Shown here: one piece after another, positions 1 through 6,446 of the stretch
Layout: each line of letters opens with the position of its first letter
Numbering within the stretch: the first letter of the stretch is position 1
Origin: JAOUEA01 sp039933515
GTDB lineage: Bacteria; Actinomycetota; UBA4738; HRBIN12
Assembly: GCA_039933515.1 (NCBI GenBank)
Contig: JBDTNY010000048.1
Coordinates: 1 to 16,035, forward strand
Direction: 5' to 3'
DNA length: 16,035 nt
Position numbers and translations under genes: made by a program
The notes under the pieces: generated by a model
Told to the model about the DNA's origin: nothing
The model's input: only the letters and a program-made list of their open reading frames with translations
The model's database searches: none

Positions 1-180
1 CTTGCGGTCGCGCGCACACCGGAGCGGCCTCGAGGTGAAGACCGCGCCCCAGAAATCGCCGTTCTGCGTATGGATCGTGACCCGGGTGTCGGCCGCCGTC
101 CCCGCGTTCGCGATCCCGGCGATCCACACCAGACCGACGATCGTGAGGCCGACCGTGACTCGCAACGATCTCGCGCGCAT
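1..180 (-). CDS. Secreted hypothetical protein, C-terminus cut by window edge
   Basis: An ATG at 180 (minus) opens a 60-codon frame that runs off the left edge. The protein starts with MRARSLR, followed by a hydrophobic stretch (about residues 8-25) and an Ala-rich segment ending near residue 30, which looks like a Sec signal peptide. Mature sequence begins about DTRVTIHTQNGDFWGAV, and a single Cys lies at residue 55 in a LRCARDRK context. This recalls small actinobacterial secreted beta-sandwich proteins with a C-x-x-x-RKV motif, but that resemblance is from memory and the function is unknown. A purine-rich GAGGGAGAGGG lies just upstream of the ATG and supports the start. It is divergent from the membrane protein at 334. 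Confidence 0.6.
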   Translation of the reverse strand, partial: MRARSLRVTVGLTIVGLVWIAGIANAGTAADTRVTIHTQNGDFWGAVFTSRPLRCARDRK

Positions 181-333
181 GAACCCTCTCCCTCGCTCGC
201 CGTGCCGGCTGACGGTGCCACCCGGCCGCGGTGGCGCGCCTCGGGTCCGGTGAGTCTGCCCTCGAAGGGTCGATCGGGTCAAATCCCGCGGGCGCTCCAA
301 GGTGGCGTCCCGCCCTCGTGAGAGCATCGACGC

Positions 334-1560
334 GTGCGACCCCGAGCCACCACCGCCCTCTACCAGACGGCCGCCCGCGTCTGGCTCACCCTCGCGGCGC
401 TCTCGTTCCTCGTGCCGCTCCGCTGGCGGCTGGGCCTGTGGCTGCCTCTCCACCTGACGCTCGCGGGTGCCGTGTCCACCGCGATCTCGGGCGCGATGCA
501 GAACTTCATGCTGTCGTTGACCGCGTCACCCGACCCGCCCAGGCGTGTCGTGTGGGCGCAGTTCGGGCTGATCACGGCCGGCGCAGCCCTGATCGCGGTC
601 GGCATGCCCACGACGACCGCGTGGCTCACGGGACTCGGCGGCGCGGCGTTCGTGGCAGCGATGGTCGCTCTGGGCTGGATGCTCCGGCGGGCGTGGCGAC
701 GCGCGCTCAACATCCGTCATCCGGTGCCGCTCTTCGCGTACGCGGCCGCGATCTCGTTCGTGCTGCTGGGTGGCACGTTCGGAGCGCTGATGGGGAGCCG
801 CGCGGTCACGGGCGCGTTCTACGTGCAGATGAAGCACGCGCACATGACGGCGAACGTCCTCGGCTTCACCTCGCTCACCGTGGTGGGGACCCTGATCACG
901 CTCCTCCCCACCGTGCTGCGGGTACGGATGCCGCAGCGGCGTGAGCGACTGGTCGTCGGCCTGCTGACCGGCGGGGTGGTGCTGCAACTCGCCGGATGGC
1001 TCGCGGACCTGACCCCCGTGCTGGCCACGGGCGGTGTCGTGTTCGCCGCCGGCGCGCTCGGGTTCATGGGGTTCGTTGCCGCGGTGCTGCGCACCGATCG
1101 GACGTGGGCGATCCCCACGGCGGCCTTCCATATGCTCGCGGGGTTCGCGTGGTTCGTCGCGGGGTCGGTGGGGCTGGCGATCGCGCTCGTCGACGGCGCG
1201 GCGGGGTTCGATCGCTACCGGGAGGTGTTCCTGTCGGCGTTCGTCGGGGGGTGGCTCGTGCAGGTGCTGCTGGGCGCCTGGTCGTACCTGCTGCCGATGG
1301 CGAGGCCCGGGCATCCGAGCGAGCGCCGCCGGTGGCTGTGGGTGTTCGAGCGTGCGGCGCCGGCACAGGTCGCGCTGCTGAACGCGGGGCTGGGGTTGCT
1401 GGTTGCGGTGAGCGCCGGCTGGCTCGGTCCGGGGCTCGGTCGGCTGGGCGCGGTCCTGGCGTTCACAGGGGGCGGGCTCGCGCTCGCGAAGGTCTGGCTG
1501 TTCGCAGTGGCCGACTGGCCTGTCAGCACGGAGCGCGCCCGCGCCGTCTGGGGCGAGTAG
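334..1560 (+). CDS. Polytopic membrane protein, copper-oxidase-associated / heme-copper-oxidase-like membrane module
   Basis: A 408-residue, strongly hydrophobic protein with about ten to twelve predicted membrane helices and no signal peptide. The start is a GTG with only a weak purine stretch (GAGAG, 9 nt upstream); later Met codons would delete the first helix. Histidines at H40 (LPLHLTLAGAVS), H168/H170 (KHAHMTANVLG) and H266 sit in or next to helices, and GGWLVQVLLGAWSYLLP lies near residues 305-321. These resemble, from family knowledge, the membrane module fused to actinobacterial copper oxidases/nitrite reductases and more distantly NnrS or heme-copper oxidase subunit I. Here there is no cupredoxin domain and no copper enzyme next door, so its partner and function are unknown. 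It converges on arsC with only 5 bases between the stop codons. Confidence 0.7.
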   Translation: MRPRATTALYQTAARVWLTLAALSFLVPLRWRLGLWLPLHLTLAGAVSTAISGAMQNFMLSLTASPDPPRRVVWAQFGLITAGAALIAVGMPTTTAWLTGLGGAAFVAAMVALGWMLRRAWRRALNIRHPVPLFAYAAAISFVLLGGTFGALMGSRAVTGAFYVQMKHAHMTANVLGFTSLTVVGTLITLLPTVLRVRMPQRRERLVVGLLTGGVVLQLAGWLADLTPVLATGGVVFAAGALGFMGFVAAVLRTDRTWAIPTAAFHMLAGFAWFVAGSVGLAIALVDGAAGFDRYREVFLSAFVGGWLVQVLLGAWSYLLPMARPGHPSERRRWLWVFERAAPAQVALLNAGLGLLVAVSAGWLGPGLGRLGAVLAFTGGGLALAKVWLFAVADWPVSTERARAVWGE

Positions 1561-1565
1561 GGGTC

Positions 1566-2015
1566 CTACTCTCGTGTCCCGGATGCCGCGATCCCGAGCT
1601 CCTTCATCAGCCCCCGAACGCGCCGCTCTATCTCGTCACGGATCGGGCGGACCTCCTCGGCCGAGCGTCCCGCGGGATCCTCGAGCTCCCAGTCGAGGTA
1701 CCGGACACCGGGGAAGACCGGGCAGGTGTCGCCGCATCCCATCGTGATCACCGCGTCGGCCGCCCGGACGATCTCGTTGGTCCATGGCTTCGGCAACTGG
1801 GTGCTGATGTCGATCCCGACCTCGGCCATCGTCTCGATCGCCGCGGGGTGCACCTCGGTGCCCGGGTTCGAGCCACCCGAGAAGACCTCGGCGCCGTCCC
1901 CCGCCAGATGCCGGAGCCACCCCGCGGCCATCTGAGAGCGCCCCGCGTTGTGCACGCAGAGGAAGACCACCGATGGCGGCGGTACGGGGAACGATGCATC
2001 GGTCGGCATGGTCAC
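1566..2015 (-). CDS. arsC: Arsenate reductase, low-molecular-weight phosphatase (ArsC/ArsC2-like) family
   Basis: A 149-residue protein with the LMW tyrosine phosphatase fold. The phosphate-binding loop C-x5-R is CVHNAGR (C20-R26). C94 and C98 occur in MGCGDTCPVFPG, and the acid loop is ELEDP (D113). Cysteines in this C-terminal position are typical of thiol/disulfide-coupled arsenate reductases rather than plain phosphatases; actinobacterial relatives use mycothiol/mycoredoxin or thioredoxin, and which applies here is not visible. The start is GTG at 2015: AGGAGGA lies 6 nt upstream and the codon overlaps the stop of the preceding gene as GTGA, implying translational coupling. An ATG two codons in (2009) is the alternative. 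No ArsR, ArsB or Acr3 gene is present in the window. Confidence 0.88.
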   Translation of the reverse strand: MTMPTDASFPVPPPSVVFLCVHNAGRSQMAAGWLRHLAGDGAEVFSGGSNPGTEVHPAAIETMAEVGIDISTQLPKPWTNEIVRAADAVITMGCGDTCPVFPGVRYLDWELEDPAGRSAEEVRPIRDEIERRVRGLMKELGIAASGTRE

Positions 2016-2773
2016 GGGCGGTCCTCCTGGATGGTCCGCTTCAGGCGCCGACGCTGTTCGGGCTGAGCGCGTGCGACGTACACGGTGTTGGTGGACTCGC
2101 CGCCGGTGAGCGGGTTCGAGAAGGTGATGACGTGTGCCTCGCAGGTCGCGAAGACCCGTTCGACGACGGCGAGGTAGTCCTCGTCCGGAGGGTCGTCGGA
2201 CCACAGGGCGTAGACCCCTCCCGGGTTGAGCCGGTCGGCGAGACGGCGTTGGCCTTCCAGGGAGTAGAACGCTGCGTGGCTCGGGTGCAGGAGGTGCCGA
2301 GGCGTGTGATCGATGTCCACCAAGATCGCGTCGGAGCGCTCCGGGCCGCGGGGCTCGAAGGGGGAGCCCGAGGCGAGCAGCGCGAAGAAGTCGCCTTCGA
2401 CGAGGCTGCATCGCCGATCCGACGTGAGTCCGTCGCTCAGCGGAAGCAGCCCACGCTCGTGCCAGCCGATGACCTCGCCCAGCGCCTCGATCACGCGCAG
2501 GGAGCGCACGCGGGGATCGCGCAGGACGGCCCCTGCGGTGTACCCGAGGCCGAGTCCTCCGACCACGACGTCGAGGTCCATGCCGGGGAGGGTGGCGAGC
2601 GCGATGTCGGCGAGCGCGATCTCGGCCACGGTGAACAGGCTCGACATCAGGAACTCGTCGCCGAGTTTCGCTTCGTAGACGTCGATCTGCCGGTTCGGCT
2701 CCAGGCGACGTCGCAGGCTGATCTCACCGAGCGGCGTCGAGCACCAATCGAGCTCCTCGAAGCCTCTGCTCAT
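2012..2773 (-). CDS. Spermidine-synthase-like protein with SAM/aminopropyltransferase fold
   Basis: A 253-residue protein with a class I methyltransferase/spermidine-synthase core. The nucleotide-binding loop is VVVGGLGLGY (69-78), followed by an acidic strand end (VIEALGE, 94-100), GDFFALL (127-133) and LVDIDHTPRH (151-160). The C-terminal part has LNPGGVYALWSDDPP and ends in a basic tail. Such proteins are commonly annotated as spermidine synthase, but the classical GGGDGG loop is altered, so the substrate should not be assumed. The start is ATG 2773, with GGGAG about 6 nt upstream; the frame remains open much further upstream but as a shadow of the flavin monooxygenase. Its stop overlaps the arsC GTG start (GTGA), so the two are probably made together. 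Confidence 0.72.
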   Translation of the reverse strand: MSRGFEELDWCSTPLGEISLRRRLEPNRQIDVYEAKLGDEFLMSSLFTVAEIALADIALATLPGMDLDVVVGGLGLGYTAGAVLRDPRVRSLRVIEALGEVIGWHERGLLPLSDGLTSDRRCSLVEGDFFALLASGSPFEPRGPERSDAILVDIDHTPRHLLHPSHAAFYSLEGQRRLADRLNPGGVYALWSDDPPDEDYLAVVERVFATCEAHVITFSNPLTGGESTNTVYVARAQPEQRRRLKRTIQEDRP

Positions 2774-2835
2774 CGGGAACTCCCGTCGACCGACCGAGCG
2801 TTCCCGTGGCTGTCGAGGCCTTCGGCTCGTCGTCG

Positions 2836-2848
2836 GATGGGACCCATC
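2836..2848. repeat. Short perfect inverted repeat between the monooxygenase and the spermidine-synthase-like gene
   Basis: GATGGG and CCCATC flank a single A in the 80-base gap after the monooxygenase stop. As RNA it could fold only as a 5-bp stem with a 3-base loop and no U tract follows, so it is a poor terminator. As DNA it could be a small operator or simply chance. Confidence 0.25.
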
Positions 2849-2853
2849 TCCTC

Positions 2854-4074
2854 TTACCTCGGGTAGGCGCGCGACGCGACCCCTTCGGCCACGACCGCGG
2901 CATCTTCCCCGACCCCCATCAAGAGCGACGACTTCCGCGTGCGCAGGAAGTGCACCCCGACGAACGACAGCCCCGGCACGACCGTGCTCGCGCCGTCGTG
3001 CTGGATCGGGAACCCGAGGTCGTCGAACGCATCGGGCCACGGCAGCCAGGATCGGTAGTCGGGTCGGAACCCGCCGGTGAGCACCACGGCGCCGAACCCC
3101 GCGAGGTCGAGCGTGGCGGGCGATGCGGGGTCGAACGGGGTGGGCGGCTCGATGTCGACCGCGATCCCGCGTGCCGCGGCGGTCTTCTCGATCAGGCCCA
3201 TCAGCAGGACGTGCCGCTGGTCCCCCCACGCGACGATATCGCCGAGGTCCTGGGCGAAACGCGCCACGCCACCATCGGCGCCCTCGAAGTGGCCGAGCAG
3301 CGTGACCCCCATCGCGCGGAGCGTGCGCAGGTGCAGGTCGTGGCCGCCTCCGTGCCCGGTCGCGAGCGGATTGGATTCGAGGCGGCCGGCGGCGGGATCG
3401 GGCAGCGATGAGAGCGGCATCGCCATGAACCCGATCTCGAGGATCCACCAGAAGATGTCGCGTCCGCCCACGCGGCGCGGGACCCAAGGGGCGCGGCCGC
3501 ACGCGAGGAAAACCTCTCGCCCCGCCTCGTGGAGCTCCTCGGCGAGCTGGCATCCTGACTGACCGCTCCCGATCACGAGGACGCGGCCCGGGGGGAGCGT
3601 GGCCTCGTTCGTATAGTCGCCGAGCTCCAGCACCGCCAGCTCGCCGGGGAGCCCGTCGACGCCGGGGGGCCGGTGGGATCGTTGATACGCGCCATTCGCG
3701 ATCACCAGTGCGCGCGCGGCGAGCGGGCCGCTCGAGGTATCGAGCTCGAACCCGTCCGAGGTGTCCCGGATCGCCGCGACCTCCACGCCTTGGCGGACGT
3801 CGCCCGCGTGCGCGGCCGCGTACCCCTCGAGGTAGTGGACGATCTCGTCGCGCGGGAGATACCCGTCGGGGTCGTCGCCGGCGTACGCCCCGCCGGGCAA
3901 TCGCAACGACCAGTTCGGTGTCACCAGGCAGAAGCTGTCCCATCGATCGCGCCACGTCTGGCCGACCCGCCCGCGTTCCAGGACGACGTGGTCGACGCCG
4001 CGTGCCGCGAGCTCATGGCTCGTGGCGAGCCCGGCCTGCCCGCCACCCACGACGGCGACATCGACGCGTTCCAT
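2854..4074 (-). CDS. Flavin-dependent monooxygenase / NAD(P)-binding flavoprotein (ArsO/FMO-like)
   Basis: A 406-residue class B flavoprotein-monooxygenase-like protein. The FAD Rossmann motif GGGQAG is at residues 10-15, and WRDRWDSFCLVTPNW (41-55) is the typical following segment. A second Rossmann motif, VLVIGSGQSG (165-174), should bind NADPH. TGGFRPDY (333-340) and PGLSFVGVHFLRTRKSS (about 367-383) complete the C-terminal FAD domain. Length fits the family. Proteins of this kind, often labelled as flavoproteins involved in K+ transport, include the ArsO proteins of arsenic loci, so closeness to arsC is suggestive; the substrate cannot be read from sequence. The start at ATG 4074 has no Shine-Dalgarno sequence but GATACT lies 6 nt upstream, consistent with a leaderless message. 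The gap to the upstream capA-like gene is 35 bases. Confidence 0.8.
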   Translation of the reverse strand: MERVDVAVVGGGQAGLATSHELAARGVDHVVLERGRVGQTWRDRWDSFCLVTPNWSLRLPGGAYAGDDPDGYLPRDEIVHYLEGYAAAHAGDVRQGVEVAAIRDTSDGFELDTSSGPLAARALVIANGAYQRSHRPPGVDGLPGELAVLELGDYTNEATLPPGRVLVIGSGQSGCQLAEELHEAGREVFLACGRAPWVPRRVGGRDIFWWILEIGFMAMPLSSLPDPAAGRLESNPLATGHGGGHDLHLRTLRAMGVTLLGHFEGADGGVARFAQDLGDIVAWGDQRHVLLMGLIEKTAAARGIAVDIEPPTPFDPASPATLDLAGFGAVVLTGGFRPDYRSWLPWPDAFDDLGFPIQHDGASTVVPGLSFVGVHFLRTRKSSLLMGVGEDAAVVAEGVASRAYPR

Positions 4075-4080
4075 GCGGGA

Positions 4081-4086
4081 AGTATC
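4081..4086 (-). promoter_or_regulatory. Possible -10 element for leaderless transcription of the flavin monooxygenase
   Basis: GATACT on the minus strand ends 6 nt before the ATG at 4074, placing a transcription start at or beside the A of the start codon. The gene has no Shine-Dalgarno sequence, which fits leaderless initiation, common in Actinomycetota. No convincing -35 box was found, and read-through from the upstream gene is equally possible. Confidence 0.3.
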
Positions 4087-4109
4087 GCGCAGGGATCAGA
4101 TCGCGACGG

Positions 4110-5231
4110 TCAGATCGTGGCGGCGCGGATCGGCCAGACCCCAGAAGCCTTCGCGTCGACGAACCGCACCGTCCGGTGCCAGGAGCGCCTGAGCTCGTCG
4201 AGCGTCCCGGCGGGCAGCGTGCCGTCGTCGATCGAGGGGCCGACCAGTCGCACGACGAACGCGTCGGGTTGGACCCAGGTCGGCGCGTAGCGGAGCTTCT
4301 CGACGTCCCACCCGCGGGGACCACGGCCGAAGACCGCGACGAGCACGTAGCCGTCCTGCACGAAGGCGCCCGAGAGCTCGTCGCGCATGCTCGAGAAGGA
4401 GTTGCCCATGCCATAGGCCACCCAGTCGCCCTCGACCCGACGGATCGGCTGCACGACGTGCGCGTGATGGCCCACGAGCAGGTCGATGGCGCTCCCCGTG
4501 AGCAGCCGGTGTGCCACGCGGCGCTGGTACGCCGTCGGATCGTGATGGAACTCGTCGCCCCAGTGCAGGCTCACCACCACGATGTCGGCGCCGCGCTCGC
4601 GCGCGAGCCGGGCGTCCCGCACGATCCGCGCCGGGTCCAGGCGGTTCGCCTGCCAGGGCTCCGATGGCGTCAGACCGTTGAACGAGGCCGTGAACGAGAG
4701 GTGGGCGATCTCCACGCCGCCCACGTCATACATCGCCGTGCGGCCTCGCTCGCGGGCCGACCGGGCCGTGCCCGTGTGCTGCAGGCCGAGTGCGTCGAGG
4801 CGGTCCAGCGTCGTGCGGATCCCTGCGGCGCCTTGGTCGAGGGAGTGATTCGAGGCGGTCGAGCACCCGTCGTAGCCGGCGCGCTCGACCGCGTCGGCCA
4901 GCTGGTGAGGCACGGCGAACCTCGGGTAGTCCGACAGGTGGACGCCGGGTCCGGTGAGCGGCGTCTCGAGATGACAGATCGCGAGGTCGACGGAGCCGAG
5001 CAACGGGCGAAGCCCGGCAAGCATCGGGCGGTAGTTGTACCCGTGCCCCCCGGCGTTGTCCTTCGCCACCTTCCAGGTGCCACGGTTCGCCAGCTCCTCG
5101 CCGCTGAACGCCACCGTGATCCGGTCGGGCGTCGCGGCGCGGGCCGGCGCCAGTGGGCGCGTCGGCGATCCGGCGAACAGCAACCCGATCGCCGAGGCGA
5201 GAGCGACGACGGCGCGCGTGGATCGGTTCAT
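4110..5231 (-). CDS. Secreted CapA-family (poly-gamma-glutamate synthesis-type) metallophosphatase-like protein
   Basis: A 373-residue protein with an N-terminal signal peptide (MNRSTR, hydrophobic to about residue 21, Ala-rich to about 33) and a CapA/PGA_cap domain of the calcineurin-like phosphoesterase fold. Family motifs appear in order: CHLETPLTG (86-94), STASNHSLDQG (124-134), SLHWGDEF (221-228), VGHHAHVVQPI (253-263) and AYGMGNSFSS (272-281). The usual first motif GD is GE here (G44-E45), so one metal ligand may be altered. CapA proteins take part in poly-gamma-glutamate export or anchoring, but no CapB or CapC is nearby, so a different polymer or hydrolase role is possible. The start at ATG 5231 is set by GGAGGT 4 nt upstream; the frame continues upstream only as a shadow. 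It follows the cyanophycinase-like gene by 74 bases. Confidence 0.82.
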   Translation of the reverse strand: MNRSTRAVVALASAIGLLFAGSPTRPLAPARAATPDRITVAFSGEELANRGTWKVAKDNAGGHGYNYRPMLAGLRPLLGSVDLAICHLETPLTGPGVHLSDYPRFAVPHQLADAVERAGYDGCSTASNHSLDQGAAGIRTTLDRLDALGLQHTGTARSARERGRTAMYDVGGVEIAHLSFTASFNGLTPSEPWQANRLDPARIVRDARLARERGADIVVVSLHWGDEFHHDPTAYQRRVAHRLLTGSAIDLLVGHHAHVVQPIRRVEGDWVAYGMGNSFSSMRDELSGAFVQDGYVLVAVFGRGPRGWDVEKLRYAPTWVQPDAFVVRLVGPSIDDGTLPAGTLDELRRSWHRTVRFVDAKASGVWPIRAATI

Positions 5232-5277
5232 CTCGACCTCCAACGCAAGCCTGGCCGCTCGCGGCTGCCGAGTCCAG

Positions 5278-5298
5278 GGCCCGCCTCGACGGCGGGCC
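5278..5298. repeat. GC-rich hairpin between the cyanophycinase-like and CapA-like genes
   Basis: An 8-bp perfect stem (GGCCCGCC with GGCGGGCC) and a 5-base TCGAC loop lie just after the stop of the cyanophycinase-like gene. No U tract follows on the minus strand, so it is not a classical terminator. It could attenuate or protect the message between two co-transcribed genes. Confidence 0.4.
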
Positions 5299-5305
5299 GA
5301 CCCGC

Positions 5306-6313
5306 CTACGATTCCCAGCTGATCACGCCGTCGGTGACCTGCACGACGTGGTGGTCGGCGGGATCCCCGGTCCAATCCGCCACGTCGAACGACCCGCCGC
5401 TCGGCACGACACTCACGTCGACGGGTCCGGTCGACAGTGGTGTCGCGGGTTCGCACGTCAGGACATCGTCGGCGGTCATCCGTGAGAACGACGCCGTGCC
5501 TTGGCCGATCACCGAGGCCGACCCGTCGGCCTCGAGCTGCACCGCGGTCGACTCGTCGATCCCGAGCCCCTTCGCCGTGGTGGTCCACCCGTCGGTGATC
5601 GCGCGCGCCATGAAGACGAGCGACCTGCCGAGGCGCCCTCGCTCGGTGAAGTGTGAGTCGGTGACCGTGGCCTCGAGGCCCGGCACGGCGAGGATGTCGT
5701 TGCGCAGGGTGATCTTCATGTCGAAGCAGTCGGCGAGCGCCTTGTCGGAGGTGATCGTGTTCTTCTCGGCCGAGAAGACGTACCCGCCGACGATCGCGAG
5801 CCCGGCGCTTATGCCGCCGACGACGCCCCCGCGGTCGATCACGGACTGGACCGCGTCGGAGACCGGCGAGTTCCGCCAGACGCGGACGTAGTCGGACTGG
5901 TCTCCTCCCGCGAAGAAGATCCCTTCGGCATTCGCCACGCTCTCGACCACGAACGGGTCGGAGGTCGCCCGCCGCTTCGTGAGCTTCAATGTCTGCACCG
6001 AGTCGACGTCGGCGGTGTTCATCACGTACGAGTCGTAGACCTCGGTGCAGGTGGCGCAGATGATCACGATGTCGCCGTAGCCGGCGTGGTCGAGGAACCA
6101 CTCCCACGCGGGTTTGCGGTCGGAGTGGCCGCCCTCGAGCATGGCCCCGCCCTGGGTCGCGGGGGAGACGTCGGCGCGGTTGCCGCGGAGCCACGACCAG
6201 TAGCCGTCGCCGTGAGCCTCGACCGCTCCGGCGGGCGGCGCGACACCCGGGAGCAACGACAGCGTCATCAAGGAAAGCAGTGCTGCGGGCAGGATCCGGC
6301 GCGTGCGATTCAT
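5306..6313 (-). CDS. Secreted cyanophycinase-like peptidase (S51 / class I glutamine amidotransferase-like)
   Basis: A 335-residue protein with a clear signal peptide (MNRTRR, hydrophobic core about 8-22, APPAGA before a likely cut near residue 30). The S51/cyanophycinase core follows: FFAGGDQSDYVR (133-144), nucleophile elbow GGISAG (Ser169), DSHFTERGRLGR (His221) and GIDESTA (Glu254). These match in order and approximate spacing the Ser-His-Glu triad of cyanobacterial cyanophycinase. Cyanophycinases release beta-Asp-Arg dipeptides from cyanophycin; a secreted form would act on external polymer, though related S51 peptidases have other substrates. The start at ATG 6313 is preceded by AGGAGG at 7 nt. 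The roughly 75 residues after residue 260 look less conserved and may be a small appended domain. It is first in the minus-strand run. Confidence 0.85.
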   Translation of the reverse strand: MNRTRRILPAALLSLMTLSLLPGVAPPAGAVEAHGDGYWSWLRGNRADVSPATQGGAMLEGGHSDRKPAWEWFLDHAGYGDIVIICATCTEVYDSYVMNTADVDSVQTLKLTKRRATSDPFVVESVANAEGIFFAGGDQSDYVRVWRNSPVSDAVQSVIDRGGVVGGISAGLAIVGGYVFSAEKNTITSDKALADCFDMKITLRNDILAVPGLEATVTDSHFTERGRLGRSLVFMARAITDGWTTTAKGLGIDESTAVQLEADGSASVIGQGTASFSRMTADDVLTCEPATPLSTGPVDVSVVPSGGSFDVADWTGDPADHHVVQVTDGVISWES

Positions 6314-6348
6314 CGGGGTGCCTCCTGGGGGGGTCGGGGCCGAGGCGA

Positions 6349-6354
6349 ACGATA
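6349..6354 (-). promoter_or_regulatory. Candidate -10 box ahead of the cyanophycinase-like gene
   Basis: TATCGT on the minus strand lies about 36 bases upstream of the ATG at 6313, inside the 133-base divergent gap to the cyclase gene. It resembles an actinobacterial TANNNT -10 element. No good -35 box is seen at the right spacing. The same gap holds a weak 5-bp inverted repeat (CGAGC/GCTCG) near 6380-6398. Confidence 0.22.
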
Positions 6355-6446
6355 CTCCGCCACACGGGATCCGGGGTAGCCCGAGCTGTTCACGGCTCGC
6401 TTCTGGCCGCGGCGGGGTTGCAGACGGAACCACGGGACCAGAGGAT

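Noticed and set aside
217..235. Inverted repeat GCCACC/GGTGGC upstream of the membrane protein gene
   Set aside because: Six base pairs in very GC-rich DNA is expected by chance, and no U tract or regulator context supports it.
259..300. tRNA T-arm-like sequence GGGTCAAATCCC followed by GCGGGCGCTCCA
   Set aside because: The loop is one T short of TTCAAAT, and I could not find a matching acceptor strand, D arm or anticodon arm upstream. Probably chance, at most a decayed tRNA fragment.
2774..2839. Possible 25-codon minus-strand ORF (ATG 2839) ending in an overlap with the spermidine-synthase-like start
   Set aside because: Its GAGGAG purine run abuts the ATG with no spacing, and the peptide is basic and featureless.
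3708..5891. 727-codon plus-strand open frame
   Set aside because: It is antisense to the monooxygenase, CapA-like and cyanophycinase-like genes, is Arg/His-rich with no family motifs, and is a GC-driven shadow.
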